DNA of 18,089 bases, taken from assembly GCA_009693345.1 (NCBI GenBank), contig SHXL01000035.1, forward strand, positions 1 to 18,089. The letters run 5' to 3'. Shown in pieces: positions 6,723 through 14,149 of this stretch. Within the stretch, counting starts at the first letter, position 1. Each line of letters starts with the position of its first letter. The translations under genes and the position numbers were made by a program. The notes below the pieces were generated by a model. The model made no database searches, was not told the origin of the DNA, and worked only from the letters and a program-made list of their open reading frames with translations. The stretch comes from Betaproteobacteria bacterium. GTDB taxonomy: Bacteria > Pseudomonadota > Gammaproteobacteria > Burkholderiales > SG8-39.

Positions 6723-7487
6723 GTGGCAAAGAAGACCCTCTACCAGGTGTTGCACGTAAACACCACGGCCGCGCCGGAAGTTATCAAGGCGGCCTACGAA
6801 GCGCGGATGGCCGCGCTGAAAGACAATGCCGCGCCCGAGGTGGCGGCGGAACGAATCTTCATCCGCGAGGCCTACGAGCTGCTCGCCGACCCGGTACGCA
6901 AGAAACTATACGACGAGAAGTTGCGCGAGCAGTTCCGTTCGCTGTCCGGGGGGGGGGGATGGAGGAAGCGCGTCCGCGGCCGGCGAATGCGCGCCTGGAA
7001 CACGTCGCGGAGCCCTCCCCGGGATTCAGCCGCAGCTGGATCGGCAGCATTGCGCTGCTGCTTGCGGTGGGCGTCATCGGCGCCTGGGTCTGGCTCGACC
7101 CACAAGCACAAGGTCGATGCGCTACGGCTGCTGGAGTTTCAGCAGGCCGAGGAAGCGCGCCAAAAGGCGGAGCAGGCCAACCTCGTACGCGAGACCGTGG
7201 ATTGGGCCAAGGACCGTTCCGATACGAGCCGGCAGGCGGCCGAGGAACGGCGCCAGGAAGCAATGCGGCAAAGCGACAACCGGCGTATCGAGTACGAGCG
7301 GCAACGAATGACGCAACAGGAGCAGATTGAGGAAAGGCGGCGGGTCGCGGAACAGCGACAGGCGGATTACCAGCGGCAGCGCCAGGAACAGGAAGACCTG
7401 CGCCGCTCGCAACAGCAACTCGAGCGTGACCGGCGTTACCTGCAGGAACTGGAACGCAACCGCGGCATATCGATCCCTTCGCGCTAA
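6723..7487 (+). CDS. Degenerate J-domain membrane protein with coiled coil; probably carries two compensating frameshifts
   Basis: As read, a 254-residue protein from a GTG start. Residues 1-75 look like a J domain (KTLYQVLHVNTTAAPEVIKAAYEARM ... AYELLADPVRKKLYDEKLREQ), but the HPD tripeptide needed to stimulate Hsp70 is missing. Residues about 80-125 are low-complexity, Arg/Ser-rich and unlike a real protein. Another frame covering the same bases, 6959 to about 7100, encodes MEEARPRPANARLEHVAEPS and then a convincing membrane helix (IGSIALLLAVGVIGAWVW). The original protein was therefore probably J-like domain, linker, helix, then the Gln/Arg/Glu-rich coiled coil. One extra G in the 11-G run at 6948-6958 and one C fewer at 7099-7101 would restore it, joining WLD to HKHKVDAL. 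The stop overlaps the convergent gatB stop. Confidence 0.7.
   Translation: MAKKTLYQVLHVNTTAAPEVIKAAYEARMAALKDNAAPEVAAERIFIREAYELLADPVRKKLYDEKLREQFRSLSGGGGWRKRVRGRRMRAWNTSRSPPRDSAAAGSAALRCCLRWASSAPGSGSTHKHKVDALRLLEFQQAEEARQKAEQANLVRETVDWAKDRSDTSRQAAEERRQEAMRQSDNRRIEYERQRMTQQEQIEERRRVAEQRQADYQRQRQEQEDLRRSQQQLERDRRYLQELERNRGISIPSR
6948..6958 (+). repeat. Run of 11 G inside the J-domain gene
   Basis: Eleven consecutive G bases sit exactly where the apparent reading frame of the J-domain protein changes. Runs of this length are prone to slippage in replication and to miscounting in sequencing. Twelve or nine G would place the downstream membrane helix in frame with the J domain. Confidence 0.9.
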
Positions 7488-8920
7488 GCGGAGGTCAGCT
7501 TGCGGCGCAGCACCTCGTTCACCTGCGCGGGGTTGGCCTTGCCCTGGCTGCGCTTCATCACCTGCCCGACGAGCGAATTGAACGCTTTCTCCTTGCCCGC
7601 CCGGTAGTCCGCCACCTGCTTCGCGTTCGCGGCCAGCACCTCGTCGACGATCTTCTCGATCGCGCCCGAGTCGCTAATCTGCCTCAGGCCGCGCTTCTCA
7701 ATGATTTCATCAACATTGCCCTCACCAGCCCACGCTGCGTCGATGATCTCCTTCGCCAATTTCCCCGACAGAGTTCCATCTTCCATTCTCTGGGCGAGGA
7801 TCCGCAGTTGATCCGCAGACATCTTGCTCTTGTCGATGGAAATATTGTCTTGATTTAGTCTTGCACTCAGCGGACCGACAATCAAGCTCGAGACAGTTTG
7901 GGTTGCGATTCTGGACGCATCCCTAATCGCGGACACAGTGTAGCGAGTGAGCTCAATATCTGACGTGATTTGGTTTGCCTGCGCTGGAGGAACACCGGCT
8001 TCAATCAATTTTGCCCGCTTCGTCTCAGGCAATTCGGGCATAGAGGCACGGACTCGCTCAATATCCTGCTCTGAAATCACCAGCGGCAACAGGTCCGGGT
8101 CAGGGAAGTAGCGGTAGTCCTGCACGTCTTCCTTCGAGCGCATCGAGCGCGTTTCGTTCCTGTCGGCATCGTAGAGGCGCGTTTGCTGCACGATCGAGCC
8201 GCCGCCTTCGAGGACCTCAATCTGGCGTGCCGCTTCGTACTCGATTGCCTGCTCCATGAAGCGGAACGAGTTGAGGTTCTTGATCTCGCAGCGCGTGCCG
8301 AGTTTCTCGTCGCCCGTCTTCCTGACCGAGACGTTGGCGTCGCAGCGGAACGAGCCTTCCTGCATGTTGCCGTCGCAAATGCCGATCCAGACCACCAGCA
8401 CGTGCAGCGCGCGCGCGTAGGCGACCGCTTCTTTCGCGCCGCGCAGTTCCGGTTCAGTCACGATTTCAAGCAGCGGCGTGCCGGCGCGGTTGAGGTCGAT
8501 GCCGGTGACGTCGCTGAAGTTCTCGTGCAGGGACTTGCCGGCGTCTTCCTCGAGATGGGCGCGCGTCAGGCGGATCGATTTCTCGATCTTGTCGGCGAAA
8601 AAACGGAACGTGCCGCCTTGCACGACCGGAATCTCGTACTGGCTGATCTGGTAGCCCTTGGGAAGATCCGGGTAGAAGTAGTTCTTGCGCGCGAATACGG
8701 AACGCGGGCTGATCCTGCCGTTCACCGCCAGGCCGAAGCGGATGGCGTGCTCGATCGCGGCGCGGTTGGCCACCGGCAGGGTGCCGGGAAGCGCGATGTC
8801 CACCGCGCAGGCCTGGGTGTTCGGCGCGGCGCCGAACGCGTTCGGCGCGCCGGAGAACATCTTGCTCCGGGTAAGGAGCTGCGTGTGGGTTTCGATGCCG
8901 ACGACGATTTCCCAGGCCAA
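7484..8920 (-). CDS. gatB: Aspartyl/glutamyl-tRNA amidotransferase subunit B
   Basis: A 478-residue GatB, which with GatC and GatA converts Asp-tRNA(Asn) or Glu-tRNA(Gln) to the amidated form; GatB binds the tRNA and activates the misacylated residue. Family signatures: WEIVVGIETHTQL at the N-terminus, FARKNYFYPDLPKGYQISQYE near residues 76-96, and GSFRCDANVSVR near 189-200, followed by TRCEIKNLNSF. The C-terminal YqeY-like domain ends in GKANPAQVNEVLRRKL. The start is a TTG at 8920 with GGAG upstream; no ATG or GTG lies near the conserved N-terminus. Residues about 278-411 are encoded by clearly less GC-rich DNA and diverge from the usual betaproteobacterial sequence. The gene ends the gatC-gatA-unknown-gatB unit, 16 bases after the unknown gene. 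Confidence 0.96.
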   Translation of the reverse strand: MAWEIVVGIETHTQLLTRSKMFSGAPNAFGAAPNTQACAVDIALPGTLPVANRAAIEHAIRFGLAVNGRISPRSVFARKNYFYPDLPKGYQISQYEIPVVQGGTFRFFADKIEKSIRLTRAHLEEDAGKSLHENFSDVTGIDLNRAGTPLLEIVTEPELRGAKEAVAYARALHVLVVWIGICDGNMQEGSFRCDANVSVRKTGDEKLGTRCEIKNLNSFRFMEQAIEYEAARQIEVLEGGGSIVQQTRLYDADRNETRSMRSKEDVQDYRYFPDPDLLPLVISEQDIERVRASMPELPETKRAKLIEAGVPPAQANQITSDIELTRYTVSAIRDASRIATQTVSSLIVGPLSARLNQDNISIDKSKMSADQLRILAQRMEDGTLSGKLAKEIIDAAWAGEGNVDEIIEKRGLRQISDSGAIEKIVDEVLAANAKQVADYRAGKEKAFNSLVGQVMKRSQGKANPAQVNEVLRRKLTSA

Positions 8921-8936
8921 GGCGCCGGCTCCGCGT

Positions 8937-9665
8937 CTATCTCGCCTGCGGCCGCAGCAGCTGGCAATTGCCCCGGCGGTCCACCAGCACCGGTTCGAGA
9001 TAACCCTGCGAGCTGCACATCCCGGCGCAGCCCTCCGCCGCGACGCGCACGTAGTCGCCCAGATCGCGCAGCGAGACGCTGCAGCGTCCAGCGGCGAATC
9101 GCAGGCCGCCGTTGGCGGGGCGCTGCTCGAGCCCCGCGAGATTGCAGGGATGCCCGCCCGGCGATACCGTCGAGCGCCACTCGAAGCTCTTCAGTTTGCC
9201 GTTCTCGATGGCGTAGGCGAGCGTGGCCGAATAGCGCGCGTCCGCGGTCTCGCAGCGCACGCCCGCGCCATAGCCGCCCATCGGCGCAAAACTCTCGCTG
9301 AACTCGAAGCGCTCGCGCTGCTGCCCGCCCGGGCCGTAACGGGCGCCCTTGAACACGCCGCCCGACCAGGTGCCCTGCAGGGTGGCGGTGGCCGGCCGGC
9401 CGTAGAGGATCGGCGTGTTGCCTTCCTTAAGGAAGGTGACGCCGAGCTGCTTGCTGCGCTCGGCCTCGAGGAAGCGCTGCTGCATCGTCGGCAGGACGAT
9501 GTACTCGCCCGTGACGCGCGACGAGCCGTCAGGCTGGCTGGTGGCGTAGAGGTTGATCAGCGTCGCGCGCCCGCCAAGCTGCCCGATGAGGTCCCGTGTT
9601 TCAGTTTGCTCTTGCGAAAAAACCTGTAAAGAAAAAAAGCAGAAAAAGACCGCGACCCATTTCAT
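8937..9665 (-). CDS. Unknown exported protein inside the gat operon
   Basis: A 242-residue protein that I do not recognise. It begins with a signal peptide (MKWVAVFFCFFSLQVFSQEQ) and is otherwise soluble and rich in Gly and beta-strand patterns. Visible stretches include RVTGEYIVLPTMQQRFLEAE, TATLQGTWSGGVFKGARYGPGG and a C-terminal half with six cysteines (in GVRCE, HPCN, GRCS, GCAGMC, GNCQ), which suggests disulfide bonds in the periplasm. Its ATG overlaps the gatA stop as ATGA and its stop is 16 bases before gatB, so it is co-transcribed with a cytosolic tRNA-modifying enzyme without an obvious functional link. GC content matches its neighbours. Confidence 0.75.
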   Translation of the reverse strand: MKWVAVFFCFFSLQVFSQEQTETRDLIGQLGGRATLINLYATSQPDGSSRVTGEYIVLPTMQQRFLEAERSKQLGVTFLKEGNTPILYGRPATATLQGTWSGGVFKGARYGPGGQQRERFEFSESFAPMGGYGAGVRCETADARYSATLAYAIENGKLKSFEWRSTVSPGGHPCNLAGLEQRPANGGLRFAAGRCSVSLRDLGDYVRVAAEGCAGMCSSQGYLEPVLVDRRGNCQLLRPQAR

Positions 9666-11122
9666 AGCGGTGCCTCGTTCGGTGCGCGCAGGTGCCAGTC
9701 GGTGGCCTGCTGGTAGCGATGGGCGGCGCCGAGCATTCTTGCTTCGGCGAAATAGTTGCCCATGATCTGCAGACCCACGGGCAGGCCCCTGGCGTCGAAA
9801 CCGCAGGGTATCGACAGCCCCGGCAGCCCGGCGAGCGGCGCCGGAATGGTGAAGATATCGTTCAGGTACATCTGCACCGGGTCGTCGGATTTGGCGCCCA
9901 GCGCAAACGCGGTGGAAGGCGAGGTCGGGCCCATGATCAGGTCGCAGCGCGTGAACGCCTCGGTGAAATCCTTCGCGATCATACGCCGCACTTTCTGCGC
10001 CTGCAGGTAGTAGGCGTCGTAGTAGCCGTGCGACAGCACGTAGGTGCCGATCATGATGCGCCGCTTCACCTCGGTGCCAAAGCCTTCGGCGCGCGTGCGC
10101 CGGTACATGTCGTTCAGATCCGCATAGTCCTTCGCGCGGTGGCCATAGCGTACGCCGTCGAAGCGCGAAAGATTCGACGAAGCCTCCGCCGGCGCGATCA
10201 CGTAGTAGACCGGCACCGCGAGCCCCGTGTTGGGCAGCGTGATCTCGAGCGTTTCCGCGCCCTGCGATTCGAACCAGCGAATTGCTTCGCGCACGCGGGA
10301 AAGAACCTCCGGATCCACACCTTCGGCGAAGTATTCCTTGGGCAGACCGATGCGCAAGCCGGCAACATCCAGCTTCAACTCGCGCCCGTAATCCTCTGCC
10401 GGGCGCTCCAGGCTGGTCGAATCGCGCGCATCGAAACCCGCCATGGCGTTCATCAGCAGCGCAAGATCCGCGGCGCTCTTTGCCATCGGCCCGCCTTGGT
10501 CCAGCGAAGAGGCGAAAGCGATCATGCCGTAGCGGGATACCACGCCATAGGTGGGCTTGAGCCCGGATATCCCGCAGAGCGCCGCCGGCTGGCGGATCGA
10601 TCCCCCGGTATCGGTACCGGTCGCGGCCGGGGCCATGCGGGCTGCCACCGCCGCCGCCGACCCCCCCGAAGAGCCCCCTGGGACCCTGCCAGGGTCCCAG
10701 GGATTACGCACCGGGCCGAAATGCGAGGTCTCGTTCGAGGAGCCCATCGCGAATTCGTCCATGTTGGTCTTGCCGAGCAGCACCGCCCCCGCAGCGTTGA
10801 AGCGCTCAATCACATGCGCGTCGTAAGGGCTCCTGAAGTTCGCCAACATCTTCGAGCCGCAGGTGGTGCGGAATCCCCTAGTGCAGTAGATGTCCTTGTG
10901 CGCGACCGGGACGCCGGTAAGGGCCCCCGCCTCCCCCCTGGAGCGTCGCTCATCAGCGATACGCGCCTGCGCCAGGCTGCGCTCCTCGTCCACGGTGATG
11001 AAGGCATTGAGCTGCCCGTTCAGGCCCTTGATTCTGTCGAGGTAGAGGCGCGTCAACTCGACCGAGGAGACTTTCTTCGCGGCGAGGGCGTCGGACAACT
11101 CGATAACGGTCGAATTGAGCAT
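9662..11122 (-). CDS. gatA: Aspartyl/glutamyl-tRNA amidotransferase subunit A
   Basis: A 486-residue amidase-signature protein that releases ammonia from glutamine for the transamidation carried out by GatB. The Ser-cisSer-Lys catalytic set is complete: Lys76 in VAHKDIYC, Ser151 in RVPGGSSGGSAAAVAA and nucleophile Ser175 in TDTGGSIRQPA, with the same spacing as in S. aureus GatA. I chose the ATG at 11122 because MLNSTVIELSDAL aligns with the usual N-terminus. An in-frame ATG at 11158, two bases after the gatC stop, would add 12 residues and cannot be excluded; neither start has an ideal ribosome site. The gene contains a perfect 13-base inverted repeat at 10676-10702, in the codons just before Ser151. 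The stop overlaps the next gene by four bases. Confidence 0.96.
   Translation of the reverse strand: MLNSTVIELSDALAAKKVSSVELTRLYLDRIKGLNGQLNAFITVDEERSLAQARIADERRSRGEAGALTGVPVAHKDIYCTRGFRTTCGSKMLANFRSPYDAHVIERFNAAGAVLLGKTNMDEFAMGSSNETSHFGPVRNPWDPGRVPGGSSGGSAAAVAARMAPAATGTDTGGSIRQPAALCGISGLKPTYGVVSRYGMIAFASSLDQGGPMAKSAADLALLMNAMAGFDARDSTSLERPAEDYGRELKLDVAGLRIGLPKEYFAEGVDPEVLSRVREAIRWFESQGAETLEITLPNTGLAVPVYYVIAPAEASSNLSRFDGVRYGHRAKDYADLNDMYRRTRAEGFGTEVKRRIMIGTYVLSHGYYDAYYLQAQKVRRMIAKDFTEAFTRCDLIMGPTSPSTAFALGAKSDDPVQMYLNDIFTIPAPLAGLPGLSIPCGFDARGLPVGLQIMGNYFAEARMLGAAHRYQQATDWHLRAPNEAPL
10676..10702. repeat. Perfect inverted repeat inside gatA (13-base arms, 1-base centre)
   Basis: CCCTGGGACCCTG at 10676-10688 is followed by one C and then by its exact reverse complement at 10690-10702. 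The codons encode the conserved PWDPGRVPGG just before the catalytic serine loop, so amino-acid constraint explains part of the pattern, but third-position choices complete the symmetry. As RNA it could form a very stable hairpin. Confidence 0.85.
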
Positions 11123-11160
11123 GGGGGGGTTCTGAAGGGGGCTATGCCTCCCTTTCATTC

Positions 11161-11460
11161 CTATTCAATGACCTTAGGCACCAGATAGAGGCCCTGCTCC
11201 ACCGCCGGGGCACCCGCCTGGAAATCAGCGCGCCGGTCGGCTTCGGTGACCGCGTCGGACCGCAGACGCTGCTGCACGGCGAGCTGGGCGTCCAGCGGGT
11301 GCGACATGGGCTCGATGCCGCGGGTATCCACAGCCTGCAGCCGGTCAATCAGGCCAAGCACCTGGTTCAGCCGGTCGGTCACGCCGAGCGCCTCTTCCGG
11401 GCTGACAGCGATGCGGGCCAGAAGCGCGATCCGCTGGAGCTGGTCGGGGGTGAGGGACAT
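11161..11460 (-). CDS. gatC: Aspartyl/glutamyl-tRNA amidotransferase subunit C
   Basis: A 99-residue GatC, the small subunit that wraps around and stabilises the GatA-GatB pair. The family pattern is clear: MSLTPDQLQRIALLARIAVS, then LNQVLGLIDRLQAVDTRGIEPMSHP and a C-terminal VEQGLYLVPKVIE. The length is typical (about 95-100). It is first in the gatC-gatA-unknown-gatB unit and is divergent from mreB, an arrangement common in Betaproteobacteria. The ATG at 11460 gives the expected N-terminus. Confidence 0.95.
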   Translation of the reverse strand: MSLTPDQLQRIALLARIAVSPEEALGVTDRLNQVLGLIDRLQAVDTRGIEPMSHPLDAQLAVQQRLRSDAVTEADRRADFQAGAPAVEQGLYLVPKVIE

Positions 11461-11521
11461 GGCAGGGAACAGGCGCGGTAAAAGGCAGTGTAAAAGGCGG
11501 GGTCGGAGGCCGTGCTTGCGC

Positions 11522-11561
11522 TTGCCGAAGGTCGCGGTAAGAGTATCATAGCCCCTAGGGG
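11522..11561. promoter_or_regulatory. Candidate promoter and palindrome in the gatC / mreB spacer
   Basis: The 182-base divergent spacer holds TTGCCG (11522-11527), 16 bases, then TATCAT (11544-11549), a plausible sigma70 promoter for mreB with a leader of about 90 bases. The same AT-rich patch read on the minus strand gives TATGAT (11550-11545), a possible -10 for gatC without a good -35. A perfect 10-base palindrome, CCCCTAGGGG, follows directly at 11552-11561. All are consensus-based guesses. Confidence 0.35.
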
Positions 11562-11642
11562 AATAACGTTTCCAGAACGCAGCCTTAGCGCCGGAACTTA
11601 AGGCAACACCTAGAGCATCAGCGAAAGGGATCGATTACGAAC

Positions 11643-12686
11643 ATGTTTGGATTTCTCCGCAATTATTTCTCCAACGATCTGGCGATCGATCTTGGCACCG
11701 CGAACACGCTGATCTACGTGCGTGGCAAGGGCATCGTACTGGATGAGCCGTCGGTGGTTGCGATTCGCGAAGACGCCGGACCGAACCGCAAGAAATCAAT
11801 CCAGGCCGTCGGCAAGGAAGCGAAGATGATGCTCGGCAAGACGCCGGGCAACATCGTGGCGATCCGGCCGATGAAGGACGGCGTCATCGCCAACTTCACC
11901 GTCACCGAGCAGATGCTGAAGTACTTCATCAAGAAAGTGCACGACAACAAACTCTTTTCGCCCTCGCCGCGCATCATCATCTGCGTCCCCTGCGGCTCAA
12001 CGCAGGTCGAGCGGCGCGCAATCCGCGAATCGGCGATCGGCGCGGGCGCAGGACAGGTGTTTCTCATCGAAGAGCCGATGGCGGCGGCGATCGGCGCGGA
12101 CCTTCCCGTGGCCGAGGCGACCGGCTCGATGGTGGTGGACGTCGGCGGCGGCACCACCGAAGTAGGCGTGATCTCGCTCGGCGGGGCCGTGCACAAGGGT
12201 TCGGTGCGCGTCGGCGGCGACAAGTTCGACGAGGCGATCATCAACTACATCCGCCGCAACTACGGCATGCTGATCGGCGAGACCACCGCGGAGAATGTGA
12301 AGAAGACCATCGGTTCCGCATTCCCCGGCTCCGAGGTGCGCGAAATGGAAGTCAAGGGCCGAAACCTCGCCGAAGGCATCCCGCGCAGCTTCACGATTTC
12401 CTCGAATGAAATCCTGGAAGCGCTTACCGAGCCGCTCAACCAGATCGTCAGCGCCGTGAAGAGCGCGCTGGAACAGACCCCGCCCGAACTCGGCGCCGAC
12501 ATCGCCGAAAAGGGGATGGTGCTCACCGGCGGCGGCGCGCTGCTCCGCGACCTCGACCGGCTGCTGATTGCGGAAACCGGGCTGCCAGTGATCATCGCCG
12601 ACGACCCGCTCACCTGCGTGGTACGCGGCTCGGGCAAGGCGCTCGAACAGATGGAGCACTTCGGGTCGGTCTTCACGAATGAGTGA
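11643..12686 (+). CDS. mreB: Rod-shape-determining actin homologue MreB
   Basis: A 347-residue bacterial actin that forms membrane-bound filaments and directs lateral cell-wall synthesis. The ATP-binding motifs are intact: phosphate 1 loop DLGTANTLIYV near residue 16, phosphate 2 VVDVGGGTTEVGVISLGG near 163, and adenosine motif LTGGGALL near 297. The N-terminus MFGFLRNYFSNDLAIDLGT matches gammaproteobacterial and betaproteobacterial MreB and contains the membrane-binding amphipathic stretch. Length is standard (E. coli 347). An AAAGGGA ribosome site lies upstream of the ATG. It heads the mreB-mreC-mreD-mrdA-rodA operon. Confidence 0.98.
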   Translation: MFGFLRNYFSNDLAIDLGTANTLIYVRGKGIVLDEPSVVAIREDAGPNRKKSIQAVGKEAKMMLGKTPGNIVAIRPMKDGVIANFTVTEQMLKYFIKKVHDNKLFSPSPRIIICVPCGSTQVERRAIRESAIGAGAGQVFLIEEPMAAAIGADLPVAEATGSMVVDVGGGTTEVGVISLGGAVHKGSVRVGGDKFDEAIINYIRRNYGMLIGETTAENVKKTIGSAFPGSEVREMEVKGRNLAEGIPRSFTISSNEILEALTEPLNQIVSAVKSALEQTPPELGADIAEKGMVLTGGGALLRDLDRLLIAETGLPVIIADDPLTCVVRGSGKALEQMEHFGSVFTNE

Positions 12687-12689
12687 TCG

Positions 12690-12707
12690 ATGGGGCTGAC
12701 ACCCCGT
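12690..12707 (+). promoter_or_regulatory. Short hairpin between mreB and mreC
   Basis: ATGGGG, a six-base loop CTGACA, then CCCCGT form a short stem (four G-C pairs plus a G-U and an A-T) in the 28-base gap after mreB. It lacks a T-run, so it is not a typical terminator. It might protect the mreB end of the message or reduce mreC expression. Support is structural only. Confidence 0.25.
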
Positions 12708-12714
12708 CACCTGA

Positions 12715-13635
12715 ATGGAGCACTCCCCCCCTCCGTTCTTTAACCGCGGCCCGGCGCCGCTCGTTCGCCTAGCTTTTTTCGCCTCCCTTTCCCTCGCGCT
12801 GCTGGTCCTCGACGCGCGCTTCCGCTACACCGAAGGCCTGAGGAGCGTGCTCGCGCTCGCGGTGTATCCTCTGCAGAGCCTCGCCACCCTGCCGGCGGCG
12901 CTGGCCGAACGCGTCTCCGGCTACTTTGTCAGCCAGGCGCAGCTGCGCGAGGAGAACGTCGAATTGCGCGCGAAATTGCTGGGCGCCTCGCAGGCCGCGC
13001 AACGCTTCGAGGCGGCGCAGGCCGAGACCGGGCAGCTGCGGCGCCTGATCGGCGCCGCCGATCGCCTGCCGCTCAGGTCCACGCCCGCCGAGATCCTCTA
13101 CAACGGCCGCGATCCGTACTCGCGCAAGGTGATTATCGACAAGGGCAGCCAGAACGGCGTCGGCGCAGGTTCGCCGGTGGTGGATGAGAACGGCGTGGTG
13201 GGCCAGGTGACGCGGGTGCATGCGCTGTCCTCGGAGGTCACGCTGCTCACCGACAAGGGGCAGGCGATCTCAGTCCAGGTGGTGCGCAACGGCCTGCGCG
13301 CCATCGCCTTCGGCGCCGGCTCGAGCGGCATGCTGGAACTGCGCTTCATGGCTACGAACGCCGAAATCCAGAACGGCGACAAGCTGGTCACCTCGGGAAT
13401 CGACGGCACCTATCCGCCGGGCCTGCCGGTAGCGACCGTCGCGCGCATCGAGCGGGACGCCGCCTACGCTTTCGCGCGCATCGATTGCCGTCCCGCCGCG
13501 GGCGTCGAAAGCGGCGGCTACGTTCTCGTGCTCGGCAGCGGGTCCGGGCGGACCGCTTACCCCGAAGAGGCCGGTACCGAGGGCGAGAAACGGCTCGGCA
13601 AGATCCGCAGGAAGGATCCTGATGCTGCTCGGTAA
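12715..13635 (+). CDS. mreC: Rod-shape-determining protein MreC
   Basis: A 306-residue inner-membrane protein of the elongasome that binds and activates PBP2. It has a short cytoplasmic start, one membrane helix (about residues 17-34), a coiled coil (about 72-112, QLREENVELRAKLLGASQ) and the periplasmic double beta-barrel domain from about 120 to 280, including YSRKVIIDKGSQNGVGAGSPVVDENGVVGQV, the family hallmark. Length is normal for the class. The ATG at 12715 has no strong ribosome site, and it follows mreB by 28 bases. The 3' end overlaps mreD by 14 bases. Confidence 0.96.
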   Translation: MEHSPPPFFNRGPAPLVRLAFFASLSLALLVLDARFRYTEGLRSVLALAVYPLQSLATLPAALAERVSGYFVSQAQLREENVELRAKLLGASQAAQRFEAAQAETGQLRRLIGAADRLPLRSTPAEILYNGRDPYSRKVIIDKGSQNGVGAGSPVVDENGVVGQVTRVHALSSEVTLLTDKGQAISVQVVRNGLRAIAFGAGSSGMLELRFMATNAEIQNGDKLVTSGIDGTYPPGLPVATVARIERDAAYAFARIDCRPAAGVESGGYVLVLGSGSGRTAYPEEAGTEGEKRLGKIRRKDPDAAR

Positions 13636-14149
13636 TCCGACCTCGGCGCAGGCGATCCTCCTGCCGGTGCGCGCGGGCACCATTCTCGCGTCGCTCGCGG
13701 TGGCGCTGCTGCTCAACTTCCTGCCGTGGAAGAACGTGCTGCTGGTGCCCGATTTCGTGGCGCTCGTGCTCGCTTTCTGGTGCGTGCACCAGCCCCGGCT
13801 GGTGGGTCTCGGAGCGGGCTGGTTGCTGGGCCTTCTGATCGACGTCGGCAACGGCGTGCTGCTCGGCCAGCACGCGCTTGCCTACTCGCTGCTCGCGTTC
13901 GTCGCGATCACACTCTCGCGCCGCATCCTTTGGTTTGCGCTCTGGAGCCAGGCGCTGCACGTCGCGGCGCTGCTGCTGTTCACGCAGGGCGTCTCGGCGC
14001 TGGTGCGCCTGGCGGCGGGCGCCGAGTTTCCGGGCTGGGGCATCGTGGTGGGACCGCTGATCGGCGCCATGCTCTGGCCGCTGGTGAGCCTCGTGCTGCT
14101 GCTGCCGCAACGCATGCCCGCGGATGTCGACGAGACCAGGGCCTTATGA
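13622..14149 (+). CDS. mreD: Rod-shape-determining protein MreD
   Basis: A 175-residue hydrophobic protein with about five or six membrane helices, as expected for MreD, which sits with MreC in the inner membrane. Recognisable family features are VPDFVALVLAFWCVHQPRLVGLGAGWLLGLLIDVGNGVLLGQHALAYSLLAF and the WP pair near the end. The ATG follows an AGGAAGGAT ribosome site inside the mreC tail, overlapping it by 14 bases. Its stop overlaps the start of mrdA as ATGA, which indicates translational coupling through this part of the operon. Confidence 0.93.
   Translation: MLLGNPTSAQAILLPVRAGTILASLAVALLLNFLPWKNVLLVPDFVALVLAFWCVHQPRLVGLGAGWLLGLLIDVGNGVLLGQHALAYSLLAFVAITLSRRILWFALWSQALHVAALLLFTQGVSALVRLAAGAEFPGWGIVVGPLIGAMLWPLVSLVLLLPQRMPADVDETRAL

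Noticed and set aside
11123..11129. Seven-G run next to the gatA start, and a seven-C run at 10661-10667, as phase-variation tracts
   Set aside because: Both are short, and the gatA frame is intact and conserved across them; there is no sign of a switched product.
9692..11188. A 498-codon plus-strand open frame antisense to gatA
   Set aside because: GatA on the other strand has complete catalytic motifs; the antisense product is His/Arg-rich and typical of shadow frames.
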